DNA of 64,000 bases from Kingdonia uniflora (taxonomy: Eukaryota; Streptophyta; Magnoliopsida; Ranunculales; Circaeasteraceae). Position numbers and translations under genes: made by a program. The notes beneath the pieces are model-generated. The model saw only the letters and a list, made by a program, of their open reading frames with translations. It was not told the DNA's origin and searched no databases. Of the stretch, positions 10,447 through 23,349 are shown piece by piece (within the stretch, counting starts at the first letter, position 1; the number at the start of each line of letters is the position of its first letter). The DNA lies in assembly GCA_014058105.1 (NCBI GenBank), contig JACGCM010002684.1, positions 124,001-188,000 on the forward strand, written 5' to 3'.

Positions 10447-11132
10447 TCCACAACAATTTCTTTTATTACTTGCTCAAGGTCTGGTTTATTCTGTAAATTT
10501 CCATCATCATCATCCTTACCTTTAACCACCTCCTCTTTATTCTGTTCTACCTCATTTTTACTCTCTTTACTCTGTAAATAAATATACTACAAATGATAAG
10601 AGTGATACAAGATATGAGAAAATAACTAGAAGAAAATGAGAAGTTACCAGCAAAGAAATGATAAGTTACTTGACTAGCTTCACTAACATCTTCCTCCCGG
10701 TGGGAGATTACGATATCAGTTTTTGTAACCTTTATAGTATGTTCTTCGACAGATACAACAATTCTTTGGTTTGCACTAGCCTGTAAATAAATAGACTACA
10801 AATGATAAGAGTGATACAAGATATGAGAAAATAAAACAACAAAATGAGAAGTTACCAGCAAAGAACAAATAAGTTACCTGACTAGCTTCATCTTTAGTTT
10901 TTTCAACCTCCAGAGTCTGTTCCTCGACAGATACAGCAGTTGTTTGGTCAGCACTAGCTTGTAAATAAACAGGCTACAAATAATAAGAGTGATACAAGAT
11001 ATGGTAAAACAAAAGAAGAAAATGAGAGGTCAATAGCAAACAAATGATAAGTTACTTGATAAGTTTCACCAACAACTTCCTCCTGGTTGAAGAATACTAT
11101 ATCAGTTTTTGCTACCTCTGCAGCCACCATAG
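10447..11132 (-). repeat. Tandemly duplicated small exons of the Ulp1-type transposon gene, copy 1
   Basis: A block of minus-strand exon-intron units is repeated at 180-207-bp spacing. Each exon follows a TTTACAG-like acceptor and ends at GTAACTTATC-like donors. One exon (about 10779-10669) encodes 37 residues beginning ASANQRIVVSVEEHTIK and ending EASQ. The next (about 10959-10879) encodes 27 residues beginning ASADQTTAVSVEEQTLEVEK and also ending EASQ. A third (about 11131-11057) reads EVAKTDIVFFNQEEVV. Exon lengths that can be counted (111 and 81 bp) are multiples of three, so extra units keep the frame. The introns are nearly identical and contain ACAAATGATAAGAGTGATAC, which is related to the array motif. 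The product would be a repetitive acidic linker. Confidence 0.7.
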
Positions 11133-11216
11133 TCTATACAACAAAGGTTAAAAGAAGAAACAAATTTAAAAAATGGTATGGATAGCTCAATACAAATAAA
11201 TATTAGTAACTTGAGG

Positions 11217-11410
11217 TTATGAATCCTCTTCTTCGGCAAATACCTCATTGGCATGTTGTACATCTTTTTTTCCATTATAATACACCACTACAGTTGGTGG
11301 TTCTGAATCCTCTTTTTCAACAACTTGAGGTTGTTCTTCTTCAGATTTAACATTCTCCACGACATCTTTCTTATCATCATTATCTTTTTCGTCACCCTTC
11401 TTCCACTTCA
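11217..11410 (-). CDS. Acidic exon of the Ulp1-type transposon gene, copy 1 (partial)
   Basis: This minus-strand open stretch encodes a Glu/Asp/Lys-rich segment: KKGDEKDNDDKKDVVENV, then SEEEQPQVVEKEDSEPPTV and VQHANEVFAEEEDS. A paralogous exon in copy 2 (45010-45210) keeps the same reading frame and the same ending. It is likely a disordered linker between the DUF1985-like and protease parts. In the current sequence a TAA follows EEEDS, although PQVT continues in frame after it. Confidence 0.55.
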
Positions 11411-11639
11411 CATACAACAAATGCAATGAACAAAGGCATCAGAAGAAATGAAAGTTCTGAAAAAGTTAATGACAAAGACAACCTCACAAATGCCAAAAAC
11501 ATTATTAACAAATGACAGACTTCTGAAGAAATGGCAAATTGCATAAAGTAAATGCCAATATTTTGAAAAACAAATGTCAAATAATATCATATAAATGATA
11601 AGAAGTTGTAAACGAATGATACCATAAGAAGACCACCAC

Positions 11640-11990
11640 CATATTAAGAGGATATCACTTCTAAATTAAATTTAACATCATCATCTACCATTAAATCTTT
11701 TACCACCTCCAATCCCTCTCCAGGCGCAATTTGTTGAAGAAAATTTTCTGCAGTTTATTGAATATTCTTAAATTCTTGGAATTCTGCCCGTCTCTTCCTT
11801 GGCACTCTATTAGCCAAGCCCTTATTGGGGATCTTGGGGATTAAGGTTTTTAATTGGATCAGTGGGACATGATCAAACTGTTTATCAGTAAAAGCTTCTT
11901 TCTTTGTGCCTTCAACCTTTTTCTTTAATGGCACATCAGCTTCTTCAGCCTTCTTGTTCTTCTTATACCATTCACCCTTACCTTTTATCT
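11640..11990 (-). CDS. Lysine-rich exon of the Ulp1-type transposon gene, copy 1 (decayed)
   Basis: Minus-strand reading gives KKNKKAEEADVPLKKKVEGT, then DKQFDHVPLIQLKTLIPKIP, RVPRKRRAEFQEFKNIQ, a TAA stop, and ENFLQQIAPGEGLEVVKDL. The basic run resembles a nuclear localisation signal. No counterpart exists in copy 2, where the segment is deleted. The sense of the frame is supported by long in-frame continuity and lack of array motifs; the domain itself is not recognised. Confidence 0.5.
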
Positions 11991-12599
11991 TTTATTCAAT
12001 CTTTTGATTTTTTTGTTGCCAGGTTCTCGGCTCTGTCTTCTTTCTTTTCCCATCTTCTTTCTCATTACCTCCTTCTCGCTTGTGTTTCGTAGTTTCTCAG
12101 GAGTAGAGAACTGGTACTTGGTAAAGTACTATCTTCCACTGCAGACATTGAAATTCATTCCAACATTTTACCATGGTTATGCAATATTTTTCCATGCTCC
12201 TCCAACTGGGAGCATACTCTAACCACTACAGCTCTGATCTCAGTGGTAGAAGAACTACTATCAATTGGAGGCGCACCGACTGCAGGTGAAATGACTTCAG
12301 GTGTACCGACTACAGGTGCACCGATTACAGGTGTTTCGATTTGATTTCTCTAAAATATTCAAAAAAATGACAATGACAATGACAAAGGGCAACTTAGAAA
12401 TGATAAAAAATACACCAACAACGATTATAGGTATACAGCAAATTACAAAAATGGACTTCATAAATAACAGAAAAATCAAACAAATGACGAGAATAAATTA
12501 AGAAATGCCAAATCTAAACAAATAAAATGATACGAAACATAAATTAATTGACAAGGAAGAAATAAAATAAATCAATCATACAAAGAATGGAATATAACC

Positions 12600-13570
12600 A
12601 TGGCCTCTTGCACAAGACCTTGCTGCATGTCAGTCTCAAACGGCTTCATAGTTATTACCAACAATTTAGGGTTAGCAAAAAAGTTTTTGAAGTTCTCAAT
12701 TTGGCGACGTATTAAGGATGTTATCCACCATCCTTGTAGCTTAGGGAACAAATGTATGGATTCCTAAATTCATGGAAACATTAGGCTAGGATTAGAAAAG
12801 AAAGTCCATATCATAAATACCCAGGTACATCCATGCAATGATAAAGCTTTATCGGATTTTTTACCAGCGGCCGATCGATAATGGGCAAACTCCACAAGAA
12901 ATTATAGACTTGTTCACCCCAGGGGAATCTGTTAAACTGATCTAAGTCATCTACCAGATCAATATATTTCACCCAAACGTTTCCCCTTATTCGGGTGGAA
13001 AAATGATAGTATAATTTTTATCAAATTTAATCGAAGTACATCTTGTGCAAAATGAAATAACTTAATGTAATGATAAGAACCTTAGAATATAATGAGCCAA
13101 AAATGGCAAATACAATACAAATATTGGAGAGGTGAGAAATATAATAAAGAACGATGATAAAGAAGATAAAACAAATGACAAATCAGAGCCTTACCCTGAT
13201 TATCTTTCCAATTTTGCCTTTTTTAAGGCATCATTAATTTCCTTCAACCTATATGTATTCTTCTTCTTGGGGAATCACCTCATTCAAAAATTTGTCATAT
13301 GCTCAAGATCAACAAATAAGAACTCATTTGCAATAGGAGAGACACGTAGCCCCAAAATCAGTTAAACATGAATGAGTTTTATCTGAATTATTGTCTCCCC
13401 AAATTGGAACTTCATATCACCGAGATAACGATCGAATATTTCCACAACCAACGTTGACATCATCGTTATTAGATCAATCAGCAATAAGGGCACAAAGCAG
13501 GTGGCACGAAGAATACCCTTCTCCTCTTCAGGCAGAGCTGCAAACATTTTGTGTGTACACCGAGAGGTGT
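12600..13570 (-). pseudogene. DUF1985-like N-terminal region of Ulp1-type transposon protein (decayed)
   Basis: Several minus-strand exons carry the N-terminal domain found with Ulp1-like plant transposon proteins. About 13550-13160 reads LPEEEKGILRATCFVPLLLI, FDRYLGDMKFQFGETIIQ, then after an in-frame TAA LILGLRVSPIANEFLFVD. About 12990-12840 reads WVKYIDLVDDLDQFNRFPWG and QVYNFLWSLPII. About 12775-12605 reads ESIHLFPKLQGWWITSLIRR. The FNRFPWG block is typical of DUF1985 proteins. Stops occur at 13345 and within the EHMTNF segment. The role of such proteins is unknown in most plants; Arabidopsis VANC anti-silencing proteins of VANDAL transposons are the best-studied relatives. The DUF1985 call is from recognition and was not searched. 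Confidence 0.65.
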
Positions 13571-13571
13571 A

Positions 13572-15118
13572 ATTTTTAACATTGGAGGTACCATTCTTGG
13601 CTCCACCCTCTTGTGTTTGGTTCCCCTTGTTAACTTATTCATTCACTTATTTATCAGACTTTATTGTAGAAGAAAAAAAAAATAGACTTTGATCAAACAC
13701 CTGGTAGGCAGTAGTCACACAAATGATTTGCCACTGATATAGCACTGAAATCACACACACATACGATAGGTAGAATCACGACGATTTTGAGAAAATGGTT
13801 TGTGCGACCGGGACGGTTTTTACGGTTGTCAATCGCACACGATTTGTAGAATCTGGACGGTTTTTACAGTTTTTGTGGTTTTGCAGTGGTCGCGTAAGAT
13901 GAAAGTATTTTAGTAATGGGGATAGTTTTTGGTACCAAAAGGCAGATGAATTCATGTGAATTGCACGTGTTACTTAAGCTTAAAGAGCAATAAACAAATG
14001 CCAAATAATATAACTGATGGTAACAGAGTCTGCATGAGCCAATATAACTAATGATTAAATGCATGAAAAATTGGTTTCAACAAATGATAATAAATGCAAG
14101 TAATGGTGACAGGGTCTGCCTTACACGTCTCGAAATAGTAATGGCATGTGTAGATCAAGGAACGGTTAAAAATGGACACGCGATGTGATAATAATATTTT
14201 TAAATGATTTGAATTTTTTTTTATTAATTATGAAATGACATTCGAACTAGTGGAGCCCGCGGCCTAGAAACCTACTTTAATATTCAAGTAGTTGATATTT
14301 TTGGAATAAATGGCAAAGTTGTATAAAACAAATGACAAAGAAGACTGAACAAATGGGAAAGTTATATAACATAAATGACAACAAGCTATTACCAAATGAC
14401 ATAGATGTCTGAAAGAATGCCAGAGTTAAATTAAATAAATGACATATTTTGGTTTGCATTAGCCACGCAGACGATTTGCCATCATTTGTTTCATGAGTTG
14501 AGTAGAGTAGTATACCATCAACAGGAGTTTTGAGTACCATCATTTCTTCCATACCCAAGGAGTAGAGAACAGGTCTTTAATCAAAACCTTAGTAGGCAAC
14601 AGTCACACAAACGGTTTGTGACAAATAATTGGGACAATTTTTGCAGTTGAGTAAGAAAAATAAATTGTTCGATGAATCAGGATCGCTTTTGGCTCCAAAA
14701 GCAGACAAACTCCTGTGAACCGCAGGCGATACCTAACCATAAAAGATGAGAAATAGTAACATAATTGGTGAAAGAGTCTGCCTTCTTATAAATAATAAAT
14801 ATGTTCAAAGGTAGGACAAAATGTACTAAAACAAATGATAAGTAGTTCATGAGATGGTGACAATGTCAGCCTTCCTCGTACACGTGGCTTGATATAATAG
14901 TTTTTAATGAGTTAATTAATTTTTTACAATTTTTTGTTATGCCGGATGTGACATTTGTAATTGTGGAGCCAAAAAACAGGTGGTTGTCTGCTGTAATATT
15001 ATAACTTTAGTAGGGGCAAATATGGTTTTTTCTCTTGTCATTATCGATTTTGGAATTTATTGTTCCCTGGGTCTGATTTTGTAAAGATGGAAAAAATTAG
15101 TATTTATTATCATAATTT
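13572..15118. other. Right-hand non-coding end of MULE copy 1
   Basis: No coding region is seen. The segment repeats short motifs such as ACAAATGATAA and the phrase GGTGACAGGGTCTGCC, and contains related blocks beginning GACGGTTTTTACGG. From ~14085 it is collinear with 45620-46665 of copy 2. It is probably the promoter and terminal part of the element for the minus-strand gene. Confidence 0.5.
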
Positions 15119-18100
15119 CCGCATATTACCTATCATTTTAGCTGTGGTATGACGTGGATATGAGATTTGAATGTCCTACAAAAACCAAACTCCTCAAAAT
15201 AACAAGTTTAATAGGTATTGTGTCATTAATCTATTGGGTAAGAGGAGTTTTTACTTTTCCAAACACTTTCACGTATTAATTTTAGTTAAAAAGAGATTTT
15301 CCATGTAATAAAGTTGTCATAGGTGGCTACCCAAAATTTCTTCTTTTTCTTCATTTTTGAGAAGAGGGTACTGAAACGCAAAATAAATACCCTCTTGGGG
15401 AGGCTAAAAACTTGAATTTTAGCAATTTTTCCTCTTTATTTTAACTAATGGGAGACTACACTAGATGCTCTTAACAAATGTACCCCATTGTGTTTTATGT
15501 AAGAGACTACTGCACCCCCGTGCCTATGTCACGATCCACTTTTGCACTGAGCTGACTCTTCCTATACTTATACTTAGTGAGAGAGATAGTGTCAACCCTA
15601 GGGTGTACCGCGCCCCCACAACCCCAACCCCAAATATGCCTCGGAACACGCACTATAACCCATATCTAGTGAAAGGGAGATCGAAGGGCCCAAAATATTG
15701 CCCTAAATATACCCCTAGGGAGAAGAGTGCACCCCAAACCATTTTATATAAGACTAGAAAATAGCCGTGTCACGCCACGGATCACGCTTTGAAGGTCAAT
15801 TGGCGTGTCTTAGGCACTACGCCTCTTCAGTGGCTTGCCAACAACACTACCAGGTAAGACTTTGTTCTCCTTGTTGCTTTCTTGTCTTGTTTGATCATAT
15901 TGTATTTTCGCCATTATAATTGATGCCTCATGGCTCACACCTCTTATTTCAGCCGAAAAACTGCCCCGTTTTACATGAACTTTGGTTATAGATCTCAAGT
16001 CCTTTGTCAAAAGATAAAAGGATTTGGAGTTACGTGAGGTCATCTAAGCTTTTGTCTATGTATAAAAAGAAAGCCATCGATAATAATATCCTTTTACTTT
16101 AAATTAATAGAAGATGTGATACCCCTTTTGAAATCCAAAATATGCGCACACATAGCTAGGCGATAAAATAAACTTAAGTAGATTACTGCCATAATTAGAG
16201 AAGTTCTAATTGTTGCCTGGAAAAAGGTATGCAGACATTCCCATTAAAGTGGGACTTGACTTGAGGGGGTTTAAAGAGTACATAACGGTAAATTACTGCT
16301 TATCAAAAGGGGAAAATATCAGTGGACAAAGTTCAATGTGGACTACTATCTCTTGAAAACATGGGCACATGTGGATTGTAGCGAGAGCCAGAGGAGGGAG
16401 CTTAGCTTATTAATTGTTAAAATATTTTTGATAGGATTTTTGAGAATTTTCTACCCTAATACCCATGGCACGCCACAGATCACATCTTTTCGATGCAGTA
16501 CCTATCTTTGTAACGTGTCACGCCATGGTCAGCGTCTTTTCAATCCAGTACCATTTTCTATAACGTGACCCTATGGGGATAGGGCTGAAGGCACTATCCC
16601 CATATGTGATGTCTAAAATCATGTGACCATGTCAATGTCACAAAGCATATTATTTGCTTTATATGCACTATAATATCCAAAGTTCAATGTGGACTGCAAT
16701 CTAAGAGGAAATTCTCCTCATGATCCTCTTATATTATAATGAATAGAAGGAGATGGCAGCAAAATTAATAACTGGAATATCATTTACGAATAGGTAATGT
16801 TGCACTAAATGAGCAGGCAGTAGGCACTTAATATCTATAGCCAGTTGATTCCATCAAATCAAATGGAATATGGGTACTATCTACCTATCTTTAGAATTTC
16901 TTTAATACCTTAGAAATGGATGTAGATAGTATGGTGGTTGATGATCATGCACATGATTAATGTGTTTGGATACAAAATAAGAAAAGAATCTTCATAGCAA
17001 ACATTGCTTACAAATGGATTAGATAGCAGAAGCGTTTCGGGGGAGCAAATGAATATGGAATACTTGAGTTCTTCCTAAAAAAAATTTAACTTCAATTGAA
17101 GGTTGATGTAATGGGTATAAAATTTCTTTATTAGACCCCATATTGAATTTAACCATTAATTTGCGTCGATATCATGTTGTACAATCATTAGCTTGACCTA
17201 ACCGACATGGTTAGGTTATCACTCCACCAATCTAAGAAGGGATCAAATTAGAAATATCATATCAAGAATCAAGATGTAGTCGAGAAAACCACGATATCAT
17301 AAATATGGCCATGCTAGAAATATCAAAAATATAGACCTGCTAGAAATATAGACATGGTAGAAGTACCAAATCCACGATATCAAAAATATAGACATGGTAG
17401 AAATATCATAAATATAGACATGCTAGAAATACCAATTTACCATAAGAACCAAATTAAACATCATATATGGTCGAACTGCTATTATTCAGGATGCATATGT
17501 ACACCCTGAATAATATTTACAATTGAAGTAAACCCCAAATGACAGTGCCTTAAGATAGGCAAGTATCCATTCTATGTCTAACTTCAAGTAATGTCCATTA
17601 TAAGTTCTTAGCATTTTGGATGCTCTATTTTACCTTAAATGTTATAGAACTTGTTGTATAATTTGGAAACATTTATACTCGAAGATCCCAAGAGCATCAC
17701 TCAAATTTGAAATCTCACCTTGAGTGCTGAGTCGACAAACTACTTATTCTTGTAACAATGGCCAGTAAAAGAAAAATAACTCATAACGCCAAACATAAAC
17801 AAAAGCATCCCCTGAAAACTTGAGAACACTGTAAATGTAAATACATAGATGAGAGTTATGGACTAAACAAATTCTAAAAATGTAAGAGCCTAATTTCATG
17901 TTCCAAACTTAGTATCTCACACCGAATACGATTAGAACGTAGTAAACAACAACTAATCAAATACAAGAATTAGCATGAAAACCACTGAATAGGTAAAAAC
18001 AACGACCTCTCTTGAGGATTTAGAAAGAGATATATTATTGATTGACTAGGTATTACAAAGGATGCTCTGAGTAGTTTTGTATAGAGATTCTTGATAGAAT

Positions 18101-20230
18101 TTTCTGTCTAGGATTTTTTGTGTATAATTTCCTATCTCCAGACTTTCTTAATAGGAAAAATTTGTGTCTAACCTGTAATTCTCGGGTCCTATTTATAGGT
18201 CTTATACTATGATCGTTTTATGACAGTTATTCACTTTAATAACGAACGTTACAATCATAGTTTTGATGAGTCTTCATAATGATTGTATAATAACTTGAGT
18301 AACTCTTTTTTATTGTAACTGCTCCATAATGTACCATCAATGTGTAACGTGATCGTAGGTTGATGAGGTCGAGTAAATGTATGATGGTTGAAGCTGAGAC
18401 TTGAGCTCGAGATTTGGAATAGGCCCTTACAAAAGGCATAACTCTTGCATATGTAATTAGTCATTATGTTTCTGATCTTGTTCTTTTGATGAATGAAGTG
18501 CAACCATTGCCTTTTTTCCTTTAGTTATCTGTGGTGCAAAAAAGAATTGAAGTAAAGAATAAAAAATAATGAAAACAAAGCTACTGTCATATAAGACAAA
18601 TGCAACTAATCTTCAGCAAAAGAGGGCCATTTAGAAAGCTGAGTTGTGTTTCCAATATTAAGTCTGCCCCATCAGAGTATACTGAGCCATTTGGAAACAT
18701 GAGCAATATAGTTGAATCAAGGGAAATCAAAAGAGAAACCCCCAAATCATGGTAAACTGAGATAGTAGGGCATATCAATTAACAACAACAAATACTAAAT
18801 TATCAGCTATAATTAAGAGCATTATCAAACAATCGATTACAGGAAAACAAAATTGAACTTACCAATGGACGGCGTAGAAGTCGTAGAATCGATGATTACA
18901 TGCCTCCTAATCAACTACTCAAAGGCAGACCTAGAAATTAAAGTTACCAAACCAAACACATTAAAACCTAAATCTTCATTGGTGTTGTTAAAATCCACAA
19001 ATCAGGTCTTGAACCCCCAAAAGTAGAGAAAATTATAGCAAATCGAACACAACTACCCTCAAAACAGGTCTTAAACCCCCAAATTATAGCAAATTAGAGC
19101 AAATCGAATACAATTACTTGAAGATCACAAAGACTTCTTCGTTGGAGATGATCATTGTTAAAACCCCCAAATCGTCACTGGAGACGATCTAATGACGAAG
19201 AAGATCGAATTTCATCACGAATCAAACAAATGTAAATACAAATTTTAGAGAGAAGATCGAAGATTTAGAGAGAGAAATACAGATTGAGAAAGATGATCAA
19301 AGTTTTTGGAGAGAGAAACTATTAATTTAGAGAGAAATAAAGAGATTTTAGAGAGAGAGAAACTCTCCTCTTGCCCGAGACAAAAAGATAAATTTTAGTG
19401 AGAGAGATTTTAGTGAGAAAGTTGTATTATATATTGAAAGGCTTGAAAATCAAAATCAATAAATGGACCTCAAGTATCATATTTTCCTCTAGTATAAGGA
19501 ACTAAATCTGCACCGTTTAAAATTCTCGAATCACTCATAACAGTAGTAATTTTCCTCGAGTTACATTTTATCTTTGTGAGAGAAAATTTTGGATGGCTAA
19601 AAATATCAAGGTTGAAATGTGGTGTTCTAGTGAGAGAAAGTCTATCTGGTCCATCGATGTCCTTGGAAAACATTTTGTAGTACTAATTTTCCTCAAGCGC
19701 CTCATTATCTTAGTGAGAGAAAGTAATGGGTGGCTGGAAAATATCAAAGTTGAAATGTGTGTACCCCATTATGTTTTATATAATAGACTAGCGAATACCC
19801 GTGTGTCATGGATACCGTCCTTTTAATATGTGTCAAAGACTAAATTGAACATACTCATTTTTGTTTTTCGGGCCATGTATAGACATCAACATATATAGTT
19901 TGTTTAGCTTCCAACCCGTCGTAGCTTTTGAACTTTCCTTCCACCCATGTATCAAACTATACTGGATTTGGGGTTGGCAACAAGTGCTGCAGTTTTGAAA
20001 CAATACCATCAACAACGAATGATAAAGAATATAATTTGGAAAGCCATGACAAAAGAAGCACATTGGGAATATATAAATATCTACAGGCTTCAACTACTAT
20101 TCAACCGAGTTTAACTCGGTTTGTTGCGAACCCCACAATTCAACCATTGCTCTACTTACGTTTTTATTTACCATAGGACCAATACCTTTATTCCCTTGCC
20201 CTTATTTGCAATAAAGATAAACTTGATTAA
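15119..20230. other. Long stretch without recognised genes
   Basis: About 5.1 kb between MULE copy 1 and the Ty3/gypsy element. ORFs here are short with no family signature. A pyrimidine-rich leader-like tract lies on the minus strand about 19440-19240 (repeated CTCTCTAAA). Two similar blocks, 19575-19640 and 19700-19765 (each with GTGAGAGAAA and AAATATCAA(A/G)GTTGAAATG), form a partial direct repeat. Phrases like GACTAGCGAATACCCGTG at 19788 recall a dispersed repeat also seen near 33010, but its class is uncertain. Confidence 0.45.
17285..17440. repeat. Degenerate short tandem repeat (ATATAGACATGGTAGAAAT type)
   Basis: Within ~155 bp the phrases AAATATAGACATG(G/C)TAGAAATA and TACCAAAT/ATCATAAAT recur about six times with variable joining. 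This is a degenerate minisatellite of roughly 20-30-bp units. Confidence 0.7.
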
Positions 20231-20235
20231 GGATG

Positions 20236-20707
20236 TGTAATAGCATGTTTTTCGGATAGGAAACTTCACCAATACTTCAGTAAGAAGATTGCAATTCTAA
20301 GCAAGAACATAATAGACTTTACGTGGAAACTCAATAAAACCTAAGAAAAACCGCGACTTTGAGGAGGGTTTTAGGGTAAAATCTAATATATGCTAGTTAT
20401 TACAATTGTTGAAAGATAGAATAGATGTAAATAGTAAAAAATAACAGAGTTCTGGATTTATTTTTACATGTGCTCTGCCTGTATTTATAATAGATACGGG
20501 CAGTTACAAATAATTGGTCTCCTATTTTAATGGGTAGTGGGAGAACTTCATGGATCTCTTGCAACGGCTCTATTTGACCAAGTGTAACAGTAATTGTAGA
20601 GAATTGAGACCTTTAGGTGAGCACTTGACATCTTCTTAAATGATCACATACTTTTGACATGGTTGTACTAGCTTCTCCTTGTCGAATCTGAGGAATATGC
20701 TACTACA
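20236..20707 (-). repeat. 3' LTR of the Tat-like element
   Basis: A 472-bp repeat matching 31829-32260. It begins TGTAATAGCATG on the plus strand and ends ATGCTACTACA. It contains ~40 bp absent from the other LTR near 20620-20670 (around TGATCACATACTTTTGACAT). Since the genes run on the minus strand this is the downstream LTR. Confidence 0.92.
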
Positions 20708-21884
20708 ATCGCTCCATTCTCGATACAATTACTTGTTGTATCGTGAAGAAATTCAAAACTTTTTATCAAGAACTGTTTGATGTTCTTGTATTTTCTCGAA
20801 CTGTGATGTACGAATTATGGGACAGGTTGTTAATGTAATGGTCATTTTCAACATCCTCTCGAACTTATCGATAATGGTTTGACCAGGTTGTATAGAGTTA
20901 CAATCCTCAGTATTAGTAGTTTGTCTAGTAGTTGGAAGACTATAAATATCCTGTTACGAAGATAGAAGGGTATTGCATTTTCCCTACAACATGGTGAAGA
21001 CGTGAGCTCTGATTCTTTATGAGAAATTTGTAAGGCGTGTAGAAGCCAAGTATTGGGAGTTAAAGACGTGATATTTTGGTCGGTTATCTCTACCATCAAG
21101 GACTCCCATACCTATTAAGCTGTTATATGAGAAAATGACTCAGTTGGAGGTGAAGGCTACTGAATTGAATTTCATCTTCCTCTGTTAGTATCACTATGAT
21201 CTTCTGATAGCAGCGGAGAGCATTAAAAGTCTTCGCGAGTTAGCCTACGCGACAGTGGAAGATGAAGATGCTTTGGCAGACAAGGTTAATTGTAAGGGTC
21301 ATTCTGGTGGTTGTCGTAGGAGTAAGACAGTTGGGTAAAAACAACTATATTTGTAATTATTGTGTAACAGAATAGAGTTGTCGTATCTGTGTCTTGTTCA
21401 TCTTTTACTATGATGTTGAACTTGTTCTACCAAATTCATCGCCATGGTAAAAGTTGTAAAAGATTTCTTCTCCATTCAATTACTTGTTGTAGTGTCGAGA
21501 AGAACTCCTTGAATATGTGGTGTAAATTTCTCGATAGTTATTATAAATTTGGATGCAATGTGTATCAATGTTTGAGTAATGATGATAGTTTATCGAATAT
21601 ATTTAAAATTTGAAATTCGAATTGTGGTTGCAAGTATTTTGTGAAAATAGAAGGTTGATAAAATAGGAAAGATATAATTGTATATGTTCAAATTAATTGA
21701 AATGGCGAGGCGTGTTCCTACAAGTGATGTATTATGGCATCATGAATTGGACGTATAGTATCTTTTTATGAATTTAAGAATTGTATTGGTAAAGATAGAG
21801 AAAACTGAGGTGGTAGAGATGTATCTAGATGGTTTAGAACAACAGTGTAATTGTATGTTGGCATTGAAGAAACAGAGGGTTCAG

Positions 21885-22660
21885 GACTTCGAGAAGAGAC
21901 GTGCTAAGTGTTATGCGAGGCGAGTAGCTAAAGGATCTCGAAGGGGTGCGACAAATAGACATGTAGGGCCTATAAATACTCTTGTAGGTGGCGACTGTTC
22001 ATACTCCATTTTTTTGAATTTTTTTCTATATTCTTTAATTTTCTATGCTCATCTCTTATTCCTATTTCTACTACTAGTACTGAGGAGATTATTATTCTCA
22101 TTGAAAGGGCTAAAGTTGCGAAGGAGAAGGATATCCATGCAGCACATCGTCAAGGTTGGAATCCTGTTTGTATTTTTCTTGGATTCAATGTGTGTTTTTG
22201 TTAGTAGGATGATTGATTGATGCCCATTGTAGTTAGTAATTGTATGTATGTGACAGATGAAGGAATTGTATTCCTGGACTTCGAGAAGAGACGTGTTAAG
22301 TATTATGCTAGGTGAGTAGCCGAAGGATCTTGAAGAGGTGCGATGAACAGTCCTGTGGGGTCTATAAATACCCCCGCAGGTGACGACTACTCATACTCCA
22401 TTTTTTCTAAAAAAAAATTGTGCTTTCTAATTCTCTGTGCTCGTCTCTTGTTCATGTTTCTACCATTGGTACTGAGGAGATTAGTATTCTCATTGAAAGA
22501 GCTAAAGTTGCGAAGGAGAAGGATATCCAAGCATTACGTCGTCAAGGTTGGTATCCTGTTTGTATTTTTCTAGGATTCAATGTGTGTTTTTTTTTGTAGG
22601 ATGATTGATTGAAACCCATTGTAGATAGTAATTGTATGTATGTGACAGATGAAGGAATTT
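21885..22660 (+). promoter_or_regulatory. Tandemly duplicated TATA-containing leader of the antisense ORF
   Basis: A ~393-bp unit starting GACTTCGAGAAGAGACGTG occurs at 21885 and again at 22278. Each copy carries TATAAATA (21971-21978 and 22363-22370) followed within ~35 bp by CATACTCCATTTTTT. Each then has the leader ending GTCAAGGTTGG(A/T)ATCC, which looks like an exon end at a GT donor. This suggests a duplicated plus-strand promoter and first exon for the antisense ORF at 23350-25689. A 150-codon ORF through the first copy (21768-22220) may be incidental. Confidence 0.55.
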
Positions 22661-23349
22661 GATTAAGGAATTCATGAAAATTGTGTTAGGGTTATTTTGT
22701 GTTTTCTGTTTGGTGGGATATAATTGGTATGTTCTTGGTATGGATAAGGTGTCGTATAGGATATGGGAGTATTGGGATAAAAGGGTTTGTTTTGATTTAG
22801 GATAATGTGGAGAGATAATGATTTTTGGGTACCGTAAGTGTTACGGTATGGTTTTGGGGATATTTGAGGCAATAGAGGTGTTTTGAAGTTGCGCTATTAT
22901 GAGCAAAGTAAATTGCTAAATATACGCCGTATATGGCCTAATTACAAGCCAGAGAGAATGGAAAATAAAAATTTTGTATGTGGTTCCCTTTTTGGAGGGA
23001 TACTTAAACGTCTTTGAGAAGCTTTGTCCCTATTGAAAAACTTTGAGAGTAAGTATGAGGGAATAAGTTAGTTCTCGAAATAAAATGATGTCGATATTTA
23101 GAACTTAATAAAATTGATCTGAGATTTATATCAAGAACTGAAGTAAGGATGTCGAAGAAACGAATGTCTAAATTATAACTCGTAAAGATTAGTTGTTCTC
23201 GCGGTGAAGAACTAGATAGTAATAGATATAATTATTTATGGAGAGTAAAATTGAACAACAATATTTATACTTAACAAATAATAATATAGTGTATAATATA
23301 TGATACTATACTAACTTTAAAAAGGGAATATAATTTTTTGGTTAAATAA

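Larger units (their letters stand above)
6855..15118 (-). mobile_element. MULE/VANDAL-like transposon region, copy 1 (partial)
   Basis: This block is paralogous to ~41520-46665 in the same orientation. It holds a head-to-head 21-bp array and then a minus-strand multi-exon gene with DUF1985-like and Ulp1-like parts. The right-hand end of homology is sharp: both copies share TATTTATTATCATAATTT and then diverge after 15118 and 46665. No transposase is visible on the left, where a CACTA element interrupts the array. Terminal inverted repeats and a 9-bp TSD could not be confirmed by eye. Assignment to the Mutator superfamily rests on the transposase linked to copy 2. Confidence 0.7.

Noticed and set aside
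15465..15764. 99-codon plus-strand ORF
   Set aside because: Proline/threonine-rich by composition of a C-rich stretch; no start context, homology or neighbours to support it.
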